DNA of 64,000 nt from Dichomitus squalens LYAD-421 SS1 (lineage: Eukaryota > Basidiomycota > Agaricomycetes > Polyporales > Polyporaceae): the NCBI RefSeq assembly GCF_000275845.1, contig NW_006766891.1, forward strand, positions 105,562 through 169,561, read 5' to 3'. The position numbers and the translations under genes were made by a program. This document shows positions 1 through 9,891 of this stretch, in pieces; within the stretch, counting starts at the first letter, position 1, and each line of letters opens with the position of its first letter. The notes below the pieces were generated by a model. It ran no database searches. It saw nothing but the letters and a program-made list of their open reading frames with translations, and was not told the origin of the DNA.

Positions 1-61
1 GGAGGAGGCTGGTGGGGCTTCCCAACGCAGGTCCAGTCGCGCTGGCAAGAAACGCGCCTGA
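1..61 (+). CDS. 3' end of a gene truncated by the window start
   Basis: The first 61 bases read in frame from base 2 to a TGA at 59-61. They give a short, basic, low-complexity tail rich in Gly, Ser, Arg and Lys and ending GKKRA. Such a tail is common at the end of fungal nucleic-acid-binding proteins, but nothing here identifies the family. Only about 19 codons are visible, so the coding call rests on the open frame and basic composition alone, and the product is unknown. Confidence 0.35.
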   Translation, partial: EEAGGASQRRSSRAGKKRA

Positions 62-692
62 GACGCTGTGTTACCGTCGCTGACAGCGGTTAAGCGTCGC
101 TTCCTGTTTTGGAAGTCGTTCTACTTAACTCACGACTTCCGGAGGGCGTATGTAGCGCCCGGCGCTCGTTCGCTCTCGCTCCATCCCGCCGTACCTACTC
201 CCATCATCTCCTCGTACCTCCTCCATCTGATCCCGTTCCTCTTGCTTACTTACTCCTACTCCTTGCTTGCTCATTCCCATCACCTGGACCATGCGTTCGC
301 CGACTGTCATTACTCATGGACTCGACTTCTCGGTAATCCCTGTTACTCGGGCGTCTCGTACGTATCGTATTTATACCCGACCTCGTACTCTCGTTACAGT
401 AGCGTACTCTAGACGGAATCAAGAGTCTTTGAACCTGTCTAGTCTCAGCGCTCTCGTGTCGCGTGTCCCCTTCCTAATCCGGAATCGCCCACGCGACAGA
501 CGCGCACTGCCAGGCGCTGTTGCATGCTGATATGTTGTCCTGTGACTGTACTTGAAGTACACACTCCCTGGCACCGTCACCATGACTCAGTAAATACAAT
601 CCTCATTTCCAATGACTTGCCTGCATAAAGGGCGCGGGCTTGTTTTGCTCGCACGATCTGACCTTCTCCCACAACATACTCAAGCCGTCTAG
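62..692. other. intergenic, no gene seen
   Basis: This stretch lies between the truncated first gene and the RtcA start. It has only short overlapping open frames in all six frames with no conserved motif. It presumably holds the 3' UTR of the first gene and the promoter of RtcA. It is pyrimidine-rich around 170-300, and I see no clear TATA box. Confidence 0.5.
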
Positions 693-2006
693 ATGTCTTC
701 AGACGAACCACTCGAAATCGACGGAAGTACACTCGAGGGAGGCGGCCAACTCCTGCGCATCGCAGTAGGGCTCTCCGCGCTGCTCTCCAAGCCCATCACT
801 ATCAACAACATCCGCGCCAAACGTAACCCCCCTGGTCTCAAGTTCCAGCATGCAGCAGGTGAGCAGCCTTGCACAAAACTTGGTGCATGAACATGACCGA
901 CCATATATCCAGGCCTCCGCCTCGTCGCCGACATCTGCTCTGCCCGCCTCGAAGGGAACACTACAGGCTCCAGGACCATCACGCTCCACCCCCAAGTCGC
1001 ACCCCAGGCCTCTCTGGCATATACAGCGGATCCGGGGACAGCAGGCTCCATCGCGCTTCTACTACAGGTCTCCCTCCCGTGCCTGATCTTCTCGTCCTCC
1101 TCCACCAGTCCCTCTTCTTTGACCCTCCGCGGAGGAACGAATGCGTCCCACTCTCCTCAGATCGACTACACACAGAACATCTTCCTCCCTTTTATCCAGA
1201 AGCACTTCGGCTTGGAGCCAACAATACAGGTCGTCAAGCGAGGCTACTATCCGAGAGGTGGGGGACAAGTGCACGTCTCCATCCCCCCTGTGGCGGGCCC
1301 CCTACCCTCGGTCACGCTCACCGACCGCGGCGAGATCAAGAGGGTGTACGGGAAGTCGTACGTGGCTGGCCTGCCCAAATCCCTGGCCGACGCGATGCGC
1401 ACCGCCGCAATCGACACCTTAGTAGAGTCCGGAATCAAGGAGAACCGCATCAAGATCGAGTCGCTGCGCGAGAAGCCGTCCGACGCCGTAGGAAGCGGCT
1501 CGGGCATCGTCCTCTGGGCGGAGACATATGAGGGCTGCATCCTCGGCGGCAGCGCGCTAGGGAGGAAGGGCACCGACGCGGCTCACGTGGGCCGCGAGGC
1601 CGCAAGGGAGCTCGCGAGCAACCTCGACCATGGCGGATGCGTGGACGAGTATATGCAGGCAAGGAGGCGATCCGTCATCGCGCGATGTTGCGGACGAGTC
1701 TGACATGCTCCTCGCAGGACCAGATGATCATCTTCCTCGCGCTCGCCCAGGGCAAGTCCAGAGTGAAGACCGGGCCTCTGACTCTCCACACAAGGTATGC
1801 GTCATGCGTGTGCCCTGCCAAAAATCAAAATAGGCGGTTAACGAAGATCCAGGACGGTGATATGGGTGGTCGAACAGCTCTCTGCCGCCAAGTTCCGCCT
1901 CGAAGAAGCAGAAGGCGGCGCCGTCGTCGAGTGCGACGGAATAGGCTACGTGCCTCCTGTACCCCCCGCGCCTCCTACGCACGTTCCGGGCGAGACATCA
2001 ATTTAA
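693..2006 (+). CDS. rtcA: RNA 3'-terminal phosphate cyclase (RtcA type)
   Basis: Converts an RNA 3'-phosphate to a 2',3'-cyclic phosphate using ATP, by way of an enzyme-histidine adenylate. Four exons: 693-858, 913-1658, 1718-1794 and 1853-2006, summing to 380 aa, the usual RtcA length. The N-terminus carries the family signature [16 protein letters not shown] (about residues 9-24). The middle has RGGTNA and [10 protein letters not shown], and the end has [11 protein letters not shown]. The adenylated histidine is expected in GPLTLHT, about His328. These motifs match true cyclases rather than the non-catalytic Rcl1 ribosome-biogenesis relatives. The second intron (1659-1717) begins with GC rather than GT; the GC-AG reading is required to keep the conserved YMQDQMI block in frame. 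No RtcB-like ligase is seen nearby. Confidence 0.93.
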
Positions 2007-2912
2007 CATGACTAGCCTCTTCGAAACCCTCTTCACGTCGCCCGTGCCTGAGTCTGACGCCTGCTGTCAATGCGGCCTTCCTTCTCGGACGATCTCTTCT
2101 CCAGACACATTCGCCGCCCTGCATGGTGTGGGCGTCCTCGATGTACGGCAAGCCGCGTGCACAGCAGAGCCTGAGCGGTCGTCGGCTCGGCCATCTCGAG
2201 GGTGCCCGCCGGCGGACTTCCCCAAGCCAATTTCATTTGACGGCCCCAGAAATAGCCCCAGCCGAAGATCTCCTGCAGGCGACTGAAATATGTCAAAGAT
2301 CTGTGAAGACTTGTGTGTCGCTGTGACGCTAGTGTGTTTAGGTTCGGTGGCAGTGAGCCGATCGAGCTCCTTCACGTCCCCGACCATCTCTCGCCTAGTC
2401 GGCAATCTGGTGGCTTCTCGTCTCCGGGCTCTAGCCGCGTTCCTTCTGAACCACAGTACTAGTTGAACGTACTTGACTACAGAGGAGACGATCTCCGAGC
2501 CACCGGCGTGGCGGCACCTCTGTGTGTTGTTGCGCTTGAGAAGCTGTGTGTTTCCATGATCCGATACTCGTACATTACCCCCAACTACACCGACCGCAAA
2601 CTACAGCTAACTATACGAAGGTACAGACACAAACTTGCCAAGCCGGGGAAACACGTAAGGACCGAACTGAAGTCGTCGAAAGCGAGCGCCGAGGGGGGGC
2701 GAGCGAGCGGCTCAAGAAGCGAAACGGAAATGCCCCGCGACGCGAATTACTGAACGATACGTCGCACCGGCAACACCACGGTGCGGCAGCCCAAGAAAAG
2801 AAAGGAAAACACGAACCCAGACAAACGAAAGGCAGCACCTGCGCAGGACGTCGAGGCTCGTGGGATGCTTACTTGACTACTGTCCAAGACAGGGGACCCG
2901 ACGACTGGTGCA
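2007..2912. other. convergent intergenic region, no gene seen
   Basis: About 0.9 kb between the RtcA stop and the glucanotransferase stop on the opposite strand. Open frames here are short, lack family motifs and show no convincing splice-linked exons. It probably contains the two 3' UTRs. Confidence 0.5.
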
Positions 2913-5267
2913 TCACAGAACCGAAGTCCATAGGCTCAGGAGGACGCCCGCCGCGGCGGAAACGATCGACGCCGTAGCTGTCGATAGATGCCCTTGTGCG
3001 CCGTTGTCGCTAGTGCCCGCTTGCGAGCCCGTCGATGTCTTGACGAGCGTGTGACCGCAGATCCCAGAGCCCACGAGCACACTGTCGGGAACGACGATGA
3101 CGGGTTGGCCGCCCTTGTTGTAGTTGAAGTCGAGGGTGCCACCGCTGCCCGTGGCGTACTGAGTGCACGTCAAGATGCTGCGAGGATTCAGCATGAGGTC
3201 AGCGGCGCTCACTAGCAGGCACGAATCATGACGTACTCGGTGGTGGCGACGCTCTCCCCTATTCCCGACTTTGCGGACAAGGTGACGTTCGCGGGCTAGT
3301 ATCGACGACGGTAAGCGCCGATAACTGAAAAGAACCGCGAGCGAAACTCACAGGAGACCCGATGTTCGTCAGCGCGGTGATCACGGGGCCCTTGCTAATC
3401 ACGATGCCTTGCGGCGTCTCGTTGAGCACCTGCATCGGAGTGGTGACCCAGTCCGAAGTAGTGTTGATCATGAAGTTCCGGAGCTGGTTGAGCTTCTGGA
3501 TGAGCTGATAGCTGGAGGTGTTGGCGTAGCCGGACGGCCACAGCGGCTCGCGGTTGTACTGTTACCATTGCCTAGTCAGCCACTGATTCTGGTAACGAAG
3601 ACCTGCTCGGGACTTACAGGATCCGCGTTACCATTGAAACCTTGCTCCTGTCCGTAGTAGACTATGGGAATGCTATCGGCCGGGTCAGTTACAGCCTAGG
3701 CCAGCCGCTCCCCTTTAAGCAAGGACCTACCCATCAGACATGAAATTGAAGGTCATCGCGTTCCACATGCTCTGCGGGTCAACGGAGATACTCGCCCAGC
3801 GAGGGACATCCTGGTCCTCAAGGAAGTTACCGAGCAACGTGGGGTCCTGCGACGACAGTCAGCTCCGGCCGGCGGCGGCATCCGACGTTGGCAGGAACGC
3901 CGCTGACCTTGGACTTGCTCTTGATCTGAGAGACCATGTCGGTGAGCGCGCTCATGTTCTGCGCCCCAGGGATGGCGAATGCCGACACAAGGGCGTTGTA
4001 CATGGGGTAGTTGAGGATAGCATCGAGGGCCTGCGGTCCCTGGTATTGCAGCGCCTGACTGTAGTAGCTATCAATGCCGTTGCCCCCGCCCAACCAGCGC
4101 GCATATACTCACCCGGCATCAGCGTCGAACACCTCGCCGATACAGTACACGCCTGCAGCTCCGCAGAATTGCGGCCAGAAGTCGATGTTTACGTGTCTGC
4201 ACCGCATGGTCAATACTTCTTGGTACTATGTTTAGACCGGAGATGAACTCACTTCGCCGCTAGAGGAGGAATGTCGGTAGGTTGATGAGAATGCTGCGGT
4301 CTTTGCTGTATCCAGCAGTGTTCCGAAACTGCTCACCGTCGATACGCAGGCCGTCGATGTTGAACTCCTTTACAAGAGCCTGAATCCACGAGGTGTACGC
4401 CGAAACGACGGATGGGTCCTGGGTGTTCACGTCGGGGAGGGTAACGTTGGTGTCGCCTAGCCAGCAGTTCTGTTCGCTGGTCGTGTTCCCCCACTGGATT
4501 GGACAGTACGGATGGTACTGCGACTATACGCAACCGAACATCCGTCAGAGCAACGCCCTCCATCATCATATGTGTGGGGCATTCCAACCTTGTCTTTGAA
4601 CATATAAGTCGACAGGTCCGAAAGATCCGTCTTGAGTCCCATAACATTGTTGACAACGACGTCGACCATCAGATACCTATTCCGCATTATGGAGGGACAG
4701 CGTGCAGACATGTGAGCTCACGTCAAAGAAGCACGGAGAGAACACTGACATGCCACGGCGGTGCAGCTCATCGGACAGTGCCTTGAGGTCGTCTGCAGAG
4801 CCGAAGCGCGAGTTGAGCTGGGAAGCGTCGGCAATCCAGTAGCCGTGGTAGGGGTCGCCGTAAGGCGTGCGGGGGCCCTCGTAGTTCTGGGACACCGGAC
4901 TAATCCAGACTATGGGGGGAGAAGGGGGACACTATTCGAGGGGGGAAAAACGGGGAAGACGCGTAAAGGCGCACCAGCAGTGAACCCTGCGTCCTGGATG
5001 TAGTCCAAGTTGTCCTTGAGGGTGTTCCAGGTTCCGCCACAGAAGGCTTGTTGGGCGGGATCACACTTGGTGAGGTCGGCTCCTTTGGGGAGTGCATAGC
5101 GGTCGATGATGACCCTGGAGAGGAAGGGGACGGAGTGAGCGAGGTGCGAGGAAGGGGAAGCACGCGACTGACTGGTATATTGAGCGTTTTCTCCAGTCGT
5201 CGGCGGAGGCGGCAAAAACCGACGAAAGGAGGGAGAGAGAGAGAAGGAGGGTGAAGAGGTATTGCAT
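2913..5267 (-). CDS. GPI-anchored GH13 enzyme, AgtA-like 4-alpha-glucanotransferase
   Basis: Thirteen exons give 538 aa: 5173-5267, 4975-5114, 4750-4909, 4589-4676, 4337-4517, 4253-4259, 4113-4196, 3908-4067, 3731-3846, 3618-3672, 3352-3558, 3237-3295 and 2913-3177. It has an N-terminal signal peptide ([19 protein letters not shown]), a GH13 barrel with nucleophile GLRIDAAKHV, acid/base GEVFDA and third Asp in EDQDVPR, then domain C. It ends in a Ser/Ala spacer plus a hydrophobic tail expected to direct GPI attachment. Two histidines normally invariant in alpha-amylases are replaced: region I reads DVVVNN (usually NH) and region IV reads QD (usually HD). Aspergillus GPI-anchored AgtA enzymes are known for lacking these histidines and act as wall alpha-glucan 4-alpha-glucanotransferases rather than starch hydrolases. 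I infer the same role here. One exon is only 7 nt. The acceptor of the exon at 4067 could lie a few bases further on. Confidence 0.88.
4253..4259 (-). other. 7-nt microexon inside the GH13 nucleophile motif
   Basis: The seven bases, read on the minus strand as CGGCGAA, sit between an intron ending CTCTAG and one beginning GTGAGT. Joined to flanking exons ending at 4337 and starting at 4196 they give ...IDG+CGGCGAA+A... that is D-A-A-K-H-V, the conserved sequence after the catalytic Asp. Skipping them would shift the frame. Confidence 0.8.
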
Positions 5268-6289
5268 GTTGACTTGGTATCGAGGCGGGTATGTCTCAGG
5301 GCATGCGAGGGGGGATTAGGGCTGGAAACCGGCCAGGGTGGGCAAAGAGCGACGGGGGCAAAAGAATGTGGACCCGGCTGGGCCGGGAAGGGTGGGGTAT
5401 GGGAGGCGTCGGGGGGGATACTCGCGATTCCTGGAGAGAAGCCTGGTGGCCGCCTGAATGGGACAGACTCAGGCAACTGTCGAGGAGGGAGGGGAGAAGC
5501 AAGCCGTGACGGACGTCGGCCGGGGTACCTTCTCCCACAGATCGCCCGGGGCGGCACTCTGTTAAGTAAGCGATAAATAATCAGGAAAGGAATCCAGAGC
5601 ACGAGAAAAGGCATGCGAGCATCCAAGACAGACGGTCACATTGCACAACCTCTTGATCGACCCCGCCTGGCTGCGTCGTGATCGCCCACCACACCGCCAC
5701 AGCTCCACGACCGCCCACCGCGCTCTACCCCGCATAGACGCTGTCTATAACCCCACGTTACGCCAACGCCACCACAAAGCCCTACCTCGCTGTCGTCCAC
5801 GGAGCGTCCTGCAACTGGCACTTGCAGCGGAGGACTCCCCGCAATCTTCCTGCCAAGTATTACTTCCTTCTTCCCACAAGAAGCTCCGTGGATCATGCCT
5901 CTTCCGGATCACTCCTTCCGCACGTTCCCGACGCCGGCGTTACGGTTCCTGGACACAAGGTCGTTTCCATGGCTCAAAACTCACGAGCGATCTCGAGCAA
6001 CCAATCCTGATTCCTCGACGCGCGGGCAGCAATGACCGCCGAGTCCATATCCGCACGGTTCATCTCGACCGTTGAACCTCTCGGCCGCGTGAGTGGCCTA
6101 GACCCTCGGCCACTTCAGCTGTCCGATTTCGGAGTTGGCCACACCGCGCTTCCGGGCCGACGGCGCTGACATCGCTCCATGCCTCTGTTCGATCCCGGAT
6201 ATGACCGTCCCATTTCGCCCCTGCGTGCCCAGGCCGCCTGCTAATCTGTGCGCAACGGGCGTCTCACTCGTCCAAAGTGCACTACAATC
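5268..6289. other. divergent promoter region, no gene seen
   Basis: About 1 kb between the glucanotransferase start (minus) and TMA7 start (plus). It has purine-rich tracts around 5280-5500 (AGGGGG-type runs). Several long frames cross it, but they show no motif and share the composition bias of both strands. It presumably carries both promoters. Confidence 0.5.
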
Positions 6290-6717
6290 ATGTCCAGCAG
6301 GCAAGGAGGCAAGGCCAAGCCACTCAAGGTCCGTTCCCGTTCTCGATCGTCAGTGGTACTGTATTGTCCTCAACTGTCTGTGCTAGGCCCCGAAGAAGGA
6401 GAAGAAGGAGTTGGACGAGGAGGACCTCGCCTTCCAGCAGAGGAAGAAAGCCGAGGAGGCCGCTATCAAGGCCGCGCGCGACAAGGGTATGTTTTCTTGC
6501 CTACTCTCTGGCATATATCTTGTGCTCATCTGCTTCAACAGCTGCGAAGGGTATGTATCATGTTATGTGCGCTTCAACAGGATGAGGTGACTTACTGATC
6601 GTGGGCGCGATAACGTAGGGGGTGCTCCTGGTGGCGGCATCAAGAAGTGCGTCTTGTCCTTTTTCATCCCTGCCGTTCCTCGCTCAATGGCATATCAGGT
6701 CTGGGGCCAAGAAGTAA
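6290..6717 (+). CDS. TMA7: translation machinery-associated protein TMA7
   Basis: A small, highly charged protein found associated with ribosomes in eukaryotes. Five exons (6290-6328, 6387-6486, 6542-6550, 6619-6646, 6699-6717) sum to 195 nt, or 64 aa, which is the usual TMA7 length. The product starts MSSRQGGKAKPLK, has a charged helix with DEEDLAFQQRKKAEE, and ends with the family tail GGGIKKSGAKK. Exon 3 is only 9 nt and encodes A-A-K. It can be included or skipped without changing frame, and the family pattern A-A-x-G before the Gly-rich tail argues for inclusion. The gene is too short and too fragmented to appear as one open frame, so it would be easily missed by automatic annotation. 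Confidence 0.9.
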
Positions 6718-7034
6718 TCATCTAGGTACGACAGACCGTGCAATCGCATGTATCGCTCTCATGTCCCTGCTGAAGGCCGACATACCGTCTTCTGGATGTT
6801 TCGTTCATCCATGACCATCCCGACCTGAGTCCCTCTACCACAGCGGTTGTAAATAAGATCGATCTGGGGCAATATATGGGTCGTTCATTGTATCACCCTC
6901 AACTCCGGCTTCATCTCATCACGCGAAAACACAGAGGTAAATGGAGGACCACGACAGCGACCGCTGCTCTCATACGACCAAGCATACAAACAATCGACGC
7001 TACGCATGTCCCCCAATCCTCTCCCTCACACCCA
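6718..7034. other. convergent intergenic region
   Basis: This stretch holds the 3' flanks of TMA7 and of the hypothetical gene on the other strand. No coding signal seen. Confidence 0.45.
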
Positions 7035-7511
7035 TCAGACGGCCCACGGCCTCTTCGCAGCACCCTCTTCCGCCCCTCTCACGTTGATCGCCGCAGGCAT
7101 CGGGGGCGGCAGCACCGCCCCGACGTCGAACGGCACGCGGATCGCGCCCGAGTGGTCCCAAGGCCCCCTGATGAACTCCCTGCTCCTCTTCCTGCTCGCC
7201 GTCGACTCGGCCGACGTCGGCGAGCTCGGCCCGCTCCACGTGTTGCCCTCGAACGCGGTCGACATCGCGGTCGCGGCCGTGGCGGTGGGCGCGGAGAAGC
7301 CGCCTGTGGCGGGTGAGGGGATCGCGAGCGCAGGCAGGTCGGTGTGGGTCATGCGCGCGCGGGGGACGGGGCCGGCGGCCGTCGTGACGGTGGGCGCGGG
7401 CCCGTGGAAGGCGGGGCGCGGGAGCGAGGGCATGGTGTGCTTGGGCTTGCCGCGGGGCGGAAGGGGCCCGACGTGGAGGCGGAGGGCACTCGGGGGCTGG
7501 CGGCGGGGCAT
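7035..7511 (-). CDS. hypothetical protein, Pro/Ala/Ser-rich
   Basis: A single uninterrupted frame of 158 codons beginning MPRRQPPSALRLHVG. I do not recognise the family. The N-terminal half is proline- and basic-rich. The C-terminal half has a more protein-like block around SRKRSREFIRGPWDHSGAI, followed by a short Pro/Ala tail. Support comes from the upstream context: a TATATAT box at 7579-7585 lies about 68 nt before the ATG, and the ATG is preceded by CACC on the coding strand, a good fungal initiation context. The region is very GC-rich and other frames are also open (up to about 200 codons), so frame choice is not certain. No signal peptide or membrane helix is seen. Confidence 0.5.
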   Translation of the reverse strand: MPRRQPPSALRLHVGPLPPRGKPKHTMPSLPRPAFHGPAPTVTTAAGPVPRARMTHTDLPALAIPSPATGGFSAPTATAATAMSTAFEGNTWSGPSSPTSAESTASRKRSREFIRGPWDHSGAIRVPFDVGAVLPPPMPAAINVRGAEEGAAKRPWAV

Positions 7512-7578
7512 GGTGGTGAAAGGTGTGTGTGGTGTGGTATGAACGGAAGTGAGGAATTTTCTGTGCGAGCAACGCAGC

Positions 7579-7585
7579 TATATAT
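7579..7585 (-). promoter_or_regulatory. TATA box upstream of the 158-aa hypothetical gene
   Basis: An A/T island, TATATAT, within very GC-rich DNA about 68 nt upstream of the ATG at 7511 on the minus strand. The spacing would leave a 5' UTR of roughly 35-40 nt. Confidence 0.5.
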
Positions 7586-8609
7586 CGCGCGACATCGGGG
7601 TGTGCAGGCAACGCTTTGCGTCAGTATCGATTGCGCACGATCGGGAAAGCGTGAGATAAAGCGACAGGCCGCAGTGAAAGGGCAGAGGGGCAAAGCGGGG
7701 TAGTAGTACTCACAGTGTGCACCGGACACTGATTCTGCGGCCAAAGACGTCGGGAGGAACACGAAAGCAAAGGGGGCAGCAGCCGGATCAACCGAGTCTG
7801 GCCTGTCTGCAAAAGCAGGAAGAAAGCAGAGTGAGCAGAAAGTGAAGGCAGCGAAGCGCACCACGACCGTGGAGAGACGACGAGGAGGTTTATAGCGACC
7901 TGGTCGACCGCCATCACTTCGCGCCACCATATCTGTCCCTAGCCGCCCTCTCCATGGCGCCCATGCCACGGTTGTTACGGTCGCAGGCGCGTGGTTGATC
8001 GTAGTCCTTCGAAGATCATGACGTACCAGAAATATAGGAACCTAAACGAATGCAATGCTTCCGTACGCACGCAACGGCGCTGAAGCGGGGATACCAGGCT
8101 GGGAGCGAGGAGGGGGATGTGGTGAAGAGGAATGGGGATTTAAAGTGTGCAGGGCAACGCTGGCAGACAGAACCGCAGCGCCTCGATTGCCGATCCCAGC
8201 CCGTGGCTATCGCAGCTGTTGTCAACATTCGAAGGTTCTGCGAAGATATGTAACCGCTTCTGTCTTCTCGGAGTCAATAGCTGTACTTCTCAGACATCTA
8301 GAGAAGGACAGCTTGCCAGCTCGCGAGACATGGGCGCGGACATACACGGTAGCTCTATCACTCAGTCCTCGGCCACTGAATGTAACGGCATGCGCGTACG
8401 ACCGCTCACACGCCAGTGCGAAACTATCCAAACAGACACACGTCATAGAATTGAATGATGGAGGATGTATACATGGCATTGGTATGACATAAGGGGGGTT
8501 CCGGAGATGCATTGTCCAGCAGGTGGAGAGCGAATCATGCGACAAGACGAGGATGATTGATACAGAGACATGAAACACAGGAAGAAAGAGGACGCTTGAT
8601 GCGCCAGGA
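7586..8609. other. intergenic, no gene seen
   Basis: About 1 kb between the hypothetical gene promoter and the 3' end of the UBE2C homologue. The open frames are fragmentary and motif-free. Confidence 0.45.
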
Positions 8610-9538
8610 CTAGTCCGAGCTTTCGTCAGAGATCGGGCGGTAGTACTTGAGCAGTTGCGTCTTGAAGTCTGAGAAGTGCTCGGCTTGTTAGTCACGCGAC
8701 GATGGCCACTGGAGCAAATCTATCTACCTTCGGGCGAGTCCCAGATCGCAGCAGCGTCGGGATTGAGAGGAGACGCGTTGTTTGGCTCTGCAAAGGCGTT
8801 ATACAACGTACACAATCCAGAACTCGCGACGAAATGCTCACCACCGAGAAGAGATTGGAGAGAAAGCAATATCGTCTGCACGCTGTATACCGCAGACCAC
8901 TTGTCCTAATAGAGGCATGAGGCTAGCGGCAAACGACTGTGGCGAATATACTTACCTGCAGAATATCCAAGCAGATACCACCGCTGTTGATGTCAACGTT
9001 AGGATGGTAGCATGGGGAGTCGAACTTGATGGCAGGAGGTGCCATGGGGTAATTCGGAGGGAAGTTGATCGAGATTTTGAACTTCAAGCCAGCGTACACC
9101 TGACGAAATGGGCACACGTTCAGGTGTCCGGAGGCGTGGTATGCGTAGGACAGAGTTTGACGTACCGTTCCTGCCGGTCCCTCAATCGTTCCCACCCAAT
9201 CAAAGAGGTTGGCATCTGATTTGGGAAATGCGGACTACGAGTAATGAGTGCCACGACAGCCAAGGGCCACAGCGAATACGCACGATTCCCGGAGACGTGG
9301 ACATCTGAGGAATTGATTAGGATACAATTCCTCCGATTGTGTCATTCGGATGACTTACCATGAGAGTCATGAGCTCGCTGGTGAGTCTGTACATCCTCGT
9401 TCAAGGCCTTGTTAGCCTCAATCGTGAAAGCGCAACCACGTACCGTTTCGTCACACTACCAGCAGGGTCTCCTCCTACTCCCGCCACCGAGGGCTTCGCA
9501 GACGCACGGGGAGCAAGCGACGAAGTGATCTGATCCAT
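8610..9538 (-). CDS. UBC11: ubiquitin-conjugating enzyme E2 C (UBE2C/Ubc11/UbcP4)
   Basis: This E2 works with the anaphase-promoting complex to ubiquitinate cyclins and securin. Eight exons (9538-9444, 9386-9359, 9304-9284, 9234-9166, 9099-8956, 8905-8842, 8787-8728, 8668-8610) sum to 540 nt, or 179 aa, the size of human UBE2C. The UBC fold is complete: [13 protein letters not shown] helix, [36 protein letters not shown] and the catalytic Cys in GGICLDIL at about residue 114, the same position as in human UBE2[20 protein letters not shown] and NNASPLN follow. The first 30 residues form a flexible Ala/Pro/Ser-rich extension, also typical of this class and used for APC regulation. Three exons are shorter than 30 nt or close to it (28 and 21 nt), consistent with extreme intron density. 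Confidence 0.95.
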
Positions 9539-9891
9539 GGGAGGTTATGCAAGTATCGGAGGCAGCGTACAGAGTAGCGGCAGTGGACTGTGAGCGTGAT
9601 GTGCTGGTGGTGGTATGTTCGAACTCTGAACTCGCTGCCGCAGTTTTGAACGCGTCTTGAACAAATGTCACGTGCAGCGTACCACTGGCGCCCATTAGAG
9701 TGGGCGCTCCGAGTGCAACACGCCCGAGGGGGTCGAAGAGTCGCTGATCGTTGATGTGCTACGTCAGACAAGACAAGGAGGACAACGACTCACGCCAAGC
9801 ATTGTGAGAAACCAAGCCTTTCATCCAATAAACAATGTGCAGAATAAATTACAGGGAACAATGCATGAGAACGTCCTTCTAGGTCCTTTGT
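9539..9891. other. short intergenic region
   Basis: Lies between the start of the E2 gene and the stop of the next gene on the same strand. It should contain the E2 promoter. Nothing else supported. Confidence 0.45.

Noticed and set aside
869..1531. 220-codon plus-strand frame
   Set aside because: It overlaps the RtcA coding exon in another frame and has Arg/His/Pro-rich shadow composition with no motif.
4910..5626. 238-codon minus-strand frame extending the GH13 gene upstream
   Set aside because: It reads through the first introns into the promoter. The true start is the signal-peptide exon at 5267, supported by splice sites and frame.
7000..7611. 203-codon minus-strand frame and a 206-codon frame at 7349-7969
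   Set aside because: They are open because of very high GC content and His/Arg/Pro-rich composition. The 7035-7511 frame has the better start context and TATA spacing.
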